Made by a program: the position numbers and the translations under genes. A stretch of 64,000 bases of DNA from NCBI GenBank assembly GCA_947172415.1, contig OX359191.1, forward strand, positions 6,634,001 through 6,698,000, written 5' to 3'. The stretch comes from Chondrosia reniformis. Its lineage: Eukaryota > Porifera > Demospongiae > Chondrillida > Chondrillidae. Shown here in pieces: positions 50,738-61,756 of this stretch (position 1 is the first letter of the stretch; every line of letters starts with the position of its first letter). The notes beneath the pieces were generated by a model that worked only from the letters and a program-made list of their open reading frames with translations, was not told the origin of the DNA and searched no databases.

Positions 50738-50783
50738 GGGTCACTGATGAAGGGTGGTGTTCCCAGAAACAGCTGTCTGGCCC
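50738..50783 (+). ncRNA. Hammerhead ribozyme, type I (unit 3)
   Basis: GGGTCA (50738..50743), CTGATGA, stem II AGGG/CCCA, GAAA, ACA-GC-TGT, cleavage GTC (C at 50777), TGGCCC (50778..50783). Here all six stem I positions pair (one T-G wobble). The A-A closing pair in stem II is the remaining defect. Same site as the unit 2 copy at 26086. Confidence 0.7.
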
Positions 50784-52308
50784 AGTGTATTAACCAAATA
50801 AATAAATAAAGACTCCTGTATCCTCATCCAAAGCTCTTACTAGGTTTAGCTTCCTATAGGCTTTCCGATTTATTAAAGAATAGACATAGCATGTAGGAAA
50901 ATGGTATATTAGATTATTCATGGACTATTCAAGTGTTGCGACATTATCACAACCTAGCTATATAGAGAGAAGGTTGATCTGGTAACTGGACGGGAAACAG
51001 CTCTTTCTAGTATATCACCATTATAATGTGTATTCAGTTAATCCTGGTTTTGTTTTGTGTTATTCCTATGGAAAGTTAGCTACGTAGGTGAATTGTAACT
51101 TTCATGTGTACATACACTACATGCCTATTAAATGTAGTATATTTGTATGTAGTTGTATTAGTCAGTAGTTTAATTCCCCTTTCAGATTGAACCTGTTTTA
51201 CATTCACTTTGAGAATGGGGACACTCACAAGTTTGGGTTGCTGATAAAGAGAGTCAACTATGCAGTACACTTCAAGTTAGGAATGTTACTGAATGTCGAC
51301 CAGTCAAAGGTAGGTATGGCAATTTTAAGTTGAAACAACATAAACATGGCTGTCAAAAGGTTTGGTTTAATACATGAATTGGTTGCCCTAAATAACAATT
51401 CAATGGAACTTCAATTAACTGAAATAATTAAAAAATCAGATGTTCATAAAATTAATATACCTGTATATTGTATTAGCTATATTACTATGTTAAGTAGTAC
51501 AAAATTGTCAGCTTTGACTGGTTATGATGGAATGTCGCCTTTTAGCTAAATTCTCAACTGAAGCAGTTGTGCTGAAGTGTTTTATGACAAATTTCAAGCC
51601 TTCTATCTTGGGAAAGAATTATATTTGTAGTAGAATTGTGCAACAAATCAACCTGTTGTGACATTCCACTGTATAATTGTTCTAACAACACAACTTTACA
51701 AGCTAAACTTAATACTGAAATATCTCTCATGTCTTCCCCTCACACCCAACCACTCACCTGTACAGCAGTGCATGTTCCATCCTTTAGGCCTCTCAGTGGG
51801 TGAAGCAGTGTAGGTGCACTCCTCCTCAGAAGAGGGAGCTGTACAAGGCTCTCTGGGAGGTCGGTGAGCAGTGATGCTCTACGTATGTAGTTCAGTTTTG
51901 TTGGTAAACAAGTCTTGTTTATGTCACACTTGCTTGTACTACGCTAGTCTACCCATCCTTACACTACCACTTTACTCTCTTTTCATCTCCATCCTCAGTC
52001 TTGCTGCCGCCTTCCTTGGTGAATCTGTCAAAACTCTAACTGATGAAGATGCCGCAAGTGGATCTGAACTGACGTGTCTCTCCATCACAGAGTCCCTCAT
52101 GGACAAGCAACAGTACGTGTTTGATGACCTGCTCAACCTGCCGGCCATGAAGGCCATCACTGCAGAACCACTACATGAGGTGGGCGGAATGTTACCATGA
52201 CAACCAAGTCATACTTTCTTTAAATGTTTTGATTAAATTTGATTATTTTATTGCTGAATGTTTGGCTACATCCCTATGGCAATAGCATATTTAATTCATC
52301 TGTACTCA

Positions 52309-52487
52309 GTAATACAGTACTTTTTGGGTCGGTTGTCCAGACCAGATGTTGCAATCGATAACCCGCAACTACCATTTAAACAACCATTCCCACTCGAATG
52401 ACGTCACCATGTATGCGACGATAAGCTTTTACGATTACCGATTGCAATGTCCTGTCTGGACAACTGACCCAAAAAGTACTGTAATAC
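52309..52487. mobile_element. MITE in an eIF3m intron (unit 3)
   Basis: Same element as at 6584 and 27631. One end has CAACTGACCC where the others have CAACCGACCC. Confidence 0.75.
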
Positions 52488-53751
52488 ATAAAAGATAAAG
52501 GATACATGTTTATGCATTTATTTTTGCATTTCTTCTGTAGCTGTTAAAAATATTTGTTTCAGGCAAATTAACTGATTTTAAAGCATTTCTAGTGAAAAAT
52601 AGTCAGTTATTTGATTCTACAGGTACAGTGATTGCCTGCATTAGTAACCTAGGTAACGCCATGGTAACCATACCCTTTCCAATTGTGTGTTCAGGACTAG
52701 ATGTACAAGTGCTGACAAAAAAGATGCAGCTGTTAACACTAACGTCAATGGCAACTACAAGAAGCGAGATTGACTTCTCTTTGGTTGAGAGAGAGTTGGA
52801 CATTGAACCTGCTTCAGTTGATAGTACAGTCATCGAAGGTACAGCTAGCACTTTTGAATGCATTATACTGTACAGTTTGTCTGTTATTGCATTCACTTGT
52901 TCATATAGCTGTTTGTTTGAAATTGATGACAGCCAAAGTTGATCAAATTAACAAGAAGATTGTTGTCAGGTAGAAAGTATAACATATCACAATACACACG
53001 TTCTTTGTTTGTTTGTCCTCAAACTCCTCTTAGTTCACGTGATTAACCTGAAACTAAACTGACGTCCTTGAGGGACATCTGTGGAGTGTCCTAAAGGATT
53101 GGCATTTCTTTTGGCCTTCCTTTATCAACTTGACCTTGTATCTGTTATTCACCGTATTTGAAGACATTATATTTTGGCTCTCATACAGAAGTACACCATT
53201 GTCACTGGCTATAGGTTATCACATGTAGCTGAACAGGAAGTTGTACTTTAAATGACTTTTATCAGAATGATATGCGAGATGAGGAACCCAACCCACCCAA
53301 GGGCGGGGTTCTGAAACACATACATTTAAATCTGGTTCATTGTAATATTGGTTTATATTTCTCTCCTTCTTTAGTGGGTCTACCGTACGTCAGTTTGGAC
53401 CAGAACAGTGGAAGGAAATTCACGACAAACTCTCAATTTTCCGAAAAAATCTTAATTCTATTCGTAATAGGTTTGAATCTATCACTAATTTGAAATCTTA
53501 GTTGCCATGCCAACAACCGTTTCCATGACTATGAAAACACCTTCTCTTCCACACTGGACTGATAAATTGCAGCTTTATCTAATTCTGTTAACTTATCTCT
53601 TTAAGCACAAACACTATATTGAGTAGTTTGTATACCTGTATTGTGAAGATTGTTAATGTTGATATGTACGACTATAATATATTAGATTACCTTAGTATAT
53701 TGTAACTTGTACTGTATATACGTACATGCAAACAAACATGACGGAATACAC

Positions 53752-53794
53752 ACATGACATCACGGTACTTCCCCCGGGACTTCACCTCTTAACA
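53752..53794 (+). promoter_or_regulatory. Conserved block upstream of the Death-domain gene start (unit 3)
   Basis: Same block as at 8008 and 29065, directly before the ATG. Confidence 0.35.
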
Positions 53795-56700
53795 ATGGCG
53801 AGAAGCATGAATGAAGACCCATATGACCTTCTTTCAGGTGAGAGAACGAATGAATGTAACTAATACTTAGTCAGATCAGTTGTTTTCAACAAAAAGAGTT
53901 TACCATCAAATATAGAACCAGTGTTGATACACCTCGTTTACAGTACATTTCGTTTCAATAGACAAGCTAAACCATAGCTATATAGTGTTGAGGTTATAAG
54001 GAGATCTTGGTAGGAAACTCGAATAAGTTCGACATTACTTTTGCGAACTTTTACTAATGACGTACTGACTAAATTATACTTCCAATATACTATCCCACAT
54101 CTATGAAAATAATGAAAGGTACGCTAACCAGATATCTAAGTGAATTGACGATCTAACACATTTCCAACCTTAAGGCTTTGAAGTAGGTGCTAAAATGTGT
54201 TTTGATTGCAATATGTTGTTATAATTGAATGAATGTTTGCTAGTATTGATTTAGTTGCTTCATGTATACTTCTGTCTTCTCTTCCATTCCTAAATTGAAT
54301 ACATCATTGCAATGGAACAATAGCAAGTGAGTATCTGTTTAATGTGAATCCTTTATAATGACAATATAAAGCACATTGTATAGTTATTGAGTACCTACGT
54401 ATATAGCAACATGTAATTTGTGAATGTGTCTTTGAGATGTTCACTTTATTAATGAATATGTTTTGATTGTAAGATGTTGTCGTAATTGAATGAATGTTTG
54501 CTAGTATTGATTAAGTTGCTTCATGTATACTTCTGTCTTCTCCTCCATTCCTGAATTGAATACATCATTGCAATGGAACAGTTAAATGTGAGTGTCTGTT
54601 TAATGTAAATTCTTTATAGTGACATTATAAAGCACATTGTATAGTTATTGAGTACCTACGTATATAGCAACATGTAATTTGTGAATGTATCTCTGAGATG
54701 TTCACTTTATTAATGAATATGTTTTGATTGCAAAATGTTGTCAAAATTGAATGAATGTTTGCTAGTATTGATTTAGTTGCTTTATGTATACTTCTGTCTT
54801 CTCCTCCATTCCTGAATTGAATACATCATTGCAATGGAACAATAGGTGGTGAGTATCTGTTTCATGTGAATTATAGTGAAGCACATTGTGTAGTAATTGA
54901 CTGCCTACGTATATAGCAACATGTAATTTGTGAATGTATCTCTGAGATGTTCATTTTACTAATGAATATGTTTTGATTGCAAGATGTTGTCATAATTGAA
55001 TGAATGTTTGCTAGTATTGAGTTAGTTGCTTCATGTATACTTCTGCATGTCTTCTCCTCCATTCCTGAATTGAATACATCATTGCAATGGAACAATAGTC
55101 AGTGAGTATCTGTTTAATGTGAATCCTTTATAATGACAATATAAAGCACATTGTATAGTTATTGAGTACCTACGTATATAGCAACATGTAATTTGTAAAT
55201 ATGTCTCTGAGATGTTCACTTTATTAATGAATATGTTTTGATTGCAAGATGTTGTCGTAATTGAATGAATGTTTGCTAGTATTGAGTTAATTGCTTCATG
55301 TATACTTCTGTCTTCTCCTCCATTCCTGAATTGAATACATCATTGCAATGGAACAATAGACTGTGAGTATCTGTTTAATGTGAATCCTTTATAATGACAA
55401 TATAAAGCACATTGTATAGTTATTGAGTACCTACGTATATAGCAACATGTAATTTGTAAATATGTCTCTGAGATGTTCACTTTATTAATGAAAGTGTTTT
55501 GATTGCAATATGTTGCTAGTATTGATTTAGTTGCTTCATGTATACTTCTGTCTTCTCCTCCATTCCTGAATTGAATACATCATTGCAATGGAACAATAGC
55601 CCGTAAGTGTCTGTTTAATGTGAATCCTTAATAGTGACAAAATGAAGCACATTGTGTAATAATTGAGTACCTACGTATATAGCAACATGTAATTTGTGAA
55701 TATATCTCTGAGATGTTCACTTTATTAATGAATATGTTTTGATTGCAAAATGTTGTCGTAATTGAATGAATGTTTGCTAGTATTGATTTAGTTGCTTCAT
55801 GTATACTTCTGTCTTCTCCTCCATTCCTGAATTGAATACATCATTGCAATGGAACAGTTAAATGTGAGTGTCAGTTTAATGTAAATTCTTTATAGTGACA
55901 TTATAAAGCACATTGTATAGTAATTGACTACCTACGTATATAGCAACATTTAATTTGTGAATGTATCTCTGAGATGTTCACTTTATTAATGAGTATGTTT
56001 TGATTGCAAAATGTTGTCATAATTGAATGAATGTTTGCTAGTATTGAGTTAGTTGCTTTATGTATACTTCTGTCTTCTCCTCTGTTCCTGAATTGAATAC
56101 ATCATTGCAATGGAACAATAGACTGTGAGTGTCTGTTTAATGTGAATTATAGTGAAGCACATTGTGTAATAATTGACTGCCTTCGTATATAGCAACATGT
56201 AATTTGTGAATGTATCTCTGAGATGTTCATTTTACTAATGAATATGTTTTGATTGCAAGATGTTGTCATAATTGAATGAGTGTTTGCTAGTATTGAGTTA
56301 GTTGCTTCATGTATACTTCTGTCTTCTCCTCCATTCCTGAATTGAATACATCATTGCAATGGAACAATAGATGGTGAGTATCTGTTTAATGTGAATTATA
56401 GTGAAGCACATTGTGTAGTAATTGACTGCCTACGTATATAGCAACATGTAATTTGTGAATGTATCTCTGAGATGTTCATTTTACTAATGAATATGTTTTG
56501 ATTGCAAGATGTTGTCATAATTGAATGAGTGTTTGCTAGTATTGAGTTAGTTGCTTCATGTATACTTCTGTCTTCTCCTCCATTCCTGAATTGAATACAT
56601 CATTGCAATGGAACAATAGCAAGTGAGTATCTGTTTAATGTGAATCCTTTATAGTGACATTATAAAGCACATTGTATAGTAATTGAGTACCTACGTATAT

Positions 56701-59595
56701 AGCAACATGTAATTTGTGAATGTATCTCTGAGATGTTCACTTTATTAATGAATATGTTTTGATTGCAAAATGTTGTCATAATTGAATGAATGTTTGCTAG
56801 TATTGAGTTAGTTGCTTTATGTATACTTCTGTCTTCTCCTCCATTCCTGAATTGAATATATACATCATTGCAATGGAATAGTTGAAAGTGAGTGTCTGTT
56901 TAATGTGAATTATAGTGAAGCACATTGTGTAATAATTGACTGCCTACGTATATAGCAACATGTAATTTGTGAATGTATCTCTGAGATGTTCATTTTACTA
57001 ATGAATATGTTTTGATTGCAAGATGTTGTCATAATTGAATGAGTGTTTGCTAGTATTGAGTTAGTTGCTTCATGTATACTTCTGTCTTCTCCTCCATTCC
57101 TGAATTGAATACATCATTGCCATGGAACAATAAACCGTGAGTGTCTGTTTAATGTGAATACTTTATACATAATGACAATATAAAGCACATTCTGTAGTTA
57201 CTCTCTGTTTAATAGTTTGTGGGTGTGACATTGACTTTTTTTCCTGTAAATGTTTTCAAAATGTCCTGTATTGTTAATGTTTTTGTTATTATTCGTTTTT
57301 TCCCAAAAGAGTTGTACGTATATGCTAATATATTTTATTTACTTCATGTATTTTGTATGTTAAATAAATACTCTTAAAATATCATTGCAATTGAACAACA
57401 ATGGTCATGTTACATATACATGTATATGTACAACATAATCAAAAGTATATGGAGCTTTTTATTACTTTTCATTGCTAAAGTGTAAGCTAATATTTTATAT
57501 CTCATTGTTAGTCTTACGTGAAAGACTACGTGAAAGAGCAAAGAAGGAATATTTGGATGATCTGGTGGTACCTCATTTGAGCAATGATTGGAATGAAGTT
57601 GGAGCTAACCTTGATATCCAGGGACCTGTTTTAGGAAGAGTCAAACGGGAGCATCACAACATTCCAGAGAAATGTGCTAGCAGCATGTTTGATGAGTGGC
57701 TGGAGCATTCTCCAGGGACAGGAAGAAAGGAGAGAACATGGAAGACTGTACTCACTTCACTGAGAGACAGTGGAAGAGAAGACATTGTGGAAAATGTAAC
57801 TGACCATTTCACATGGGAAGGAATTATAAGTAAGCAACAATATACTACGTACATATAATATATCATATCTTGTGACGTTGTTAATTGTAGTCGTAGTACA
57901 CACACACAGTTTGTGTATATAAATACATGATATACATACATGTTTAGAAATATCAACTAGTGCACAAAGCCTAACATATTATTTCAAACTTAAACCTAAT
58001 AGCACAATCTCCTCCCTCCACACAGATAAGGACATTCTTATACTTAAATATAAGGGGTGATGAATGAGATGCCAAATAAAGCTGACCTGAGGAGCCTCGT
58101 GATCCAGCAGATAGCAGGAATGTGGAGGGCAGTGGGTCGGCTCTTGGGAATCAGTAGCTCCACTCTGAAATACATTGAGGAGAGAGTGAAAGGAGACACA
58201 CTCCAAGCCAGTCAGTTGATGTTTGACCTGTGGCTGAATGGGGCTGAGGGCACGGGAGACGAGAAGCGTACATGGTCTACTATCATCAGAGCTCTGGTAC
58301 AAAGTGGCCTCTCTGGTCTAGCTGAGGAGGTTGTTCATGAGTTGTGCCCTGAAACTGCACAGGACTTGAAAATGACTGTAATGAGTTAGTGATTTGATCT
58401 TTTTATAATATGAGTGTCTCATGATAATAATAAAGCTATTGGCAGAGATCACTTTACACTGTTTTTCATCCATCCTAGTATTCGGGATCACTTCTACAAG
58501 TAGTGTCAATGATGTTGAAGTGACCATTAGCTCAGAGGAGCAGCCAATATCATGTAGTATGAGAGGTAAATGAGATTAGTGCTAGCACATGTAACTGTAA
58601 TGTGTTAATAGTTCAGATGAAAGTGAAGAAATTATTGTATTTTAGTTTTATATCGGTATGTACGTACTTGTCTTAGTTTAATATACTTGCATTACTTGTA
58701 GAATGTGTAAAGATGTTAGGTTTGTGAAATTATCCAATACAAATATATCATTTATACTTTGTGATGTTTTACAGGTAGTGAATCAGGTATTGACAGATTT
58801 TTAGAAATGTCGAAAGAACAAGACATGTTTTCTGTCGATGAGGGAGGAGATCAAGGTGAGGAAATGACTTCTAATATCTCCAATTTCTTTGCTACTTCTA
58901 CCAGTGTTTCAACATTATATTATGTAATGTAAAATTTAGTCTTCAGTACTAGTATGACACCTACGGTGTACCTAAGTCTGAATTCTTACAGAATGAACAA
59001 TATTCTCTATATGGGTAGTATATAATTATATACATATTATGTATCATTCATCAGACACTACCTCTTCTGGAGGTAACAAGGAATGTGGCACAGCTGTGGC
59101 ACCTATTTGTGGTCGGAAGAGAGCTTGTCTGCCATCTTTTGCTGAGAAACACGTCAAAAGAACAAAAGGTTCTACCAATTTGGAGAAAACATTTTTTATA
59201 CTTGTCAGATACTATTCTTGTATACGTACATACGTACATTAACAGGTACTAATAGGAAGACTATAGTCTTTTTGAGGAAAAACCAGCAGTTCATCAAGTC
59301 CGAGTGTGACTTCAGGAACATTGCCACAAATCTCCTTGCTTCTGGAGTTATTACTCATTTTGAGTGTGAGCGGCTCTTACATTCAATTAGTGAACAGGCC
59401 AATCAAGAGATGTACCTGATCCTTGAGAGGAGTCCTTCTTTGGAGAAGTTAGCTAAAGTTGCTGACGCACTTGCTACTGATGAAACTCATGACCCTCACC
59501 AAGAGTTAGTGAGGAGGATCAGGGAATTTATTGGTTGGTTGGTGAAAATTCACATTCAAATTATTATCAACAGTAATTGTTTACACACCATTTGA
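53795..59595 (+). CDS. Death-Death-CARD adaptor gene, unit 3 copy
   Basis: Exons 53795..53837, 57512..57829, 58055..58384, 58479..58565, 58775..58855, 59055..59168, 59246..59595 give 440 residues without a break. Leader MARSMNEDPYDLLS is the longest of the three. The first Death exon starts with a duplicated charged motif (LRERLRERAKKEYLDDL). Death 2 has LVQSGLSGLAEEVVHELCPE. Exon 4 differs by SCSMRG in place of SCDTRG. The CARD exon is followed by a second, nearly identical CARD exon (59673..60019). Intron 1 is 3.7 kb and carries 12 cassettes. All three copies stay open although the neighbouring eIF3m is broken in every unit, which suggests selection on this gene. Confidence 0.7.
54198..57150 (+). 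repeat. Twelve-cassette candidate micro-exon array (unit 3)
   Basis: Twelve repeats, spacing 240-265 bp. Segments: CAA 54324..54326, TTAAAT 54582..54587, GTG 54846..54848, TCA 55099..55101, ACT 55360..55362, CCC 55600..55602, TTAAAT 55858..55863, ACT 56122..56124, ATG 56371..56373, CAA 56620..56622, TTGAAA 56882..56887, ACC 57134..57136. All have GTRAGT. In the last cassette the acceptor AG has become AA, so it is probably inactive. Confidence 0.85.
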
Positions 59596-59672
59596 ACATA
59601 CTTAAGATTTAATGTCTCTTGCAGGTATCACCTTAATTATTTATACTTGTCAGGTATAATTCTTGTACACAG

Positions 59673-60019
59673 GTACTAATAGGAAGACTATAGTCTTTTT
59701 GAAGAACCACCAGTTCATCAAGTCCGAGTGTGACTTCAGGAACATTGCCACAAATCTCCTTGCTTCTGGAGTTATTACTCATTTTGAGTGTGAGCGGCTC
59801 TTACATTCAATTAGTGAACAGGCCAATCAAGAGATGTACCTGATCCTTGAGAGGAGTCCTTCTTTGGAGAAGTTAGCTAAAGTTGCTGACGCACTTGCTA
59901 CTAATGAAACTCATGACCCTCACCAAGAGTTAGTGAGGAGGATCAGGGAATTTATTGGTTGGTTGGTGAAAATTCACATTCAAATTATTATCAACAGTAA
60001 TTGTTTACACACCATTTGA
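59673..60019 (+). CDS. Duplicated CARD exon
   Basis: A second copy of the exon at 59246..59595, about 427 bp downstream, preceded by its own acceptor (GTACACAG). It encodes the same CARD-like domain with few changes (FLKNHQF in place of FLRKNQQF; ATNETHD in place of ATDETHD) and the same stop. It enters in phase 1, so it could replace the first CARD exon by alternative splicing. Confidence 0.6.
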
Positions 60020-60048
60020 ACATACTTAAGATTTAATGTCTCTTGCAG

Positions 60049-60313
60049 GTATCACCTTAATTATTTATATAGCATATTGTATATGTGGCTATGTCATGCA
60101 TTAGTTGTTCATTGTATTACCTTAGCTACTGATTGTACTGAAGATGTTGCTAAGAAGACATTGGATGATGAAGGCTTTGAACGTGACAAATTGTTAGGAT
60201 CCATTTCAGAATGCAAGGAGAATGGTTGGTTTCATTCATATTGCATGAAAAATCTAATACACCATTTTCCTACATGCTATACCTACTCGGTAAAAAAGCC
60301 TATAGGGAACTAA
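60049..60313 (+). CDS. Candidate alternative 3' exon (unit 3)
   Basis: Counterpart of 14162 and 34705. One T is missing near 60055 relative to the other units, which breaks the hydrophobic frame from the first acceptor. The inner acceptor (TTACCTTAG) still gives a phase 1-1 exon 60126..60224 encoding ATDCTEDVAKKTLDDEGFER. Confidence 0.3.
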
Positions 60314-60325
60314 ACTTGGAGAGAG
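60245..60325 (-). mobile_element. 3' half of the dispersed repeat, inverted (unit 3)
   Basis: Same inverted fragment as at 14346. The unit 2 counterpart is about 34895..34985. Confidence 0.6.
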
Positions 60326-60551
60326 CTTGTATCAACGTGCTTTAAATTGTCATTACCTTCACTAGGAGCTAAAAGCATCTCTCCTTGGTTCAACTCAGTG
60401 ATTATTTCTCTTACACCTTTCCCGCTTAGAATACTTGTGTTTGCTTATCACTTCATTCATTAATACACTATCTAAACATTACTCATGCTTTATTAATGCC
60501 ATTGTTATAAATCATCTCTTGATAGATATGTATGTAATTATTCATTTGTAG

Positions 60552-61001
60552 CTACATATTGTACATATATTGTACATGCATACAACTGCACTTGTTAGTA
60601 AAGATTTTATATATGTCTATATAGCATATAATATGTAATAGATAACTAGTACGATTAAAGGTGAGGACTATAGCCAACGTATGATCCAAGGGCGAGGTGG
60701 AGTACATTAACATTTCAGCGGAAGTCAGAACCTCTGGACTATATACTATTACATTACATACATGTATATTTGGTACATACGTAGCATATACAAACAGTGT
60801 ATAGTATTGAAAAGATCTAAGATCAAGAGCAGATCTTAAAGCTCGGGTGTCAACATCATTGGAGTCTGGATCTTTTGGACTCCATCCTATGCCATACTGA
60901 TGAGTCCTAATAAGGACAAAACAGTTGTCTATGACTCGACCATCTTTTGGAGTGGCTAGGGGGAGACTCTGGTTCCCATCAAGTGAACTTTGGTTCCACA
61001 T
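60552..61001 (-). other. Conserved block with an open frame of uncertain status (unit 3)
   Basis: Open as in unit 1, with a few residue changes (SNDVDTRALRS; LRSFQYY). See 14628..15089 for the reasons to doubt it is coding. Confidence 0.3.
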
Positions 61002-61009
61002 ATTAGCTC

Positions 61010-61756
61010 ATTGAGCTCCTCAGGAGACATGAGTGGGTGGGGTAATATCCTTTGGTAAATCCAGAGTCCAATAATGATGACGTAGCTATATACTTTGTAA
61101 ATTTAAAAGATGCATCTGTTTTTGTGAGTACTTATATACGTACTTAAACTTTGTATGTATGTAGTTCTAAAGGATAATACTCACAATGCAAAACTGCTGT
61201 CGCCGTGGCCAACTACTGGCAGTCATGAATGAGTAGAGTAAGTAGTACTATGTATATGAATCAGTGTGATGGTGATATTACATAAAGTTCCACTTTTATA
61301 TTCTTAGTATTGCTGCAGAGGTTGTGCACTTTTTGTAAACTAATAAAACTTCAAACTTGTGTGAAAAAATCTAGATAATTTGATACTTTATAATCACAAC
61401 ATAAGTATACACTAAAACACTGATTTCTAACCTGTATTTCAGCTTTTACGCTTATACATTCCTTTATACTTTCACATTCATTATTCATTTAAAAACAACT
61501 AAATTAGGAGTGTAATTTCTTTAGTTTTAGTTCACTTGACAGTATGCTATGTATTCAGTCATATAGTCTCGGTATACTTCAGCATTGAACAAAGTTTTCC
61601 GACGCAAAACATACGATCACAGCAATACGATAATTATAATTGCAACAGTAATAGCAGCATATGATAACAGTATGTACTAAACCAAGTTATGTCACACAAG
61701 TGGTTTTCTCAAGCAAAAACTAAAAGTTAATTCTAGACCTTCACTAGGTATTTTGA
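61010..61756. other. 3' flank of TRAF copy G
   Basis: Matches the flanks of B and D. No gene was seen. Confidence 0.6.

Larger units (their letters stand above)
50379..53501 (+). pseudogene. EIF3M: eIF3m-like gene, unit 3 copy, same 19-bp deletion
   Basis: Exons 50379..50515, 51186..51309, 51788..51863, 51999..52179, 52541..52622, 52695..52838, 52909..52969, 53375..53501, all the same length as in unit 2. It shares the shortened third exon, so the frame breaks at the same place. Otherwise well conserved (LFYIHFENGDTHKFGLLIKR; LLNLPAMKAITAEPLHE). Shared lesions mean units 2 and 3 derive from one already damaged copy. An intact gene must exist elsewhere if the organism relies on eIF3m. Confidence 0.75.
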
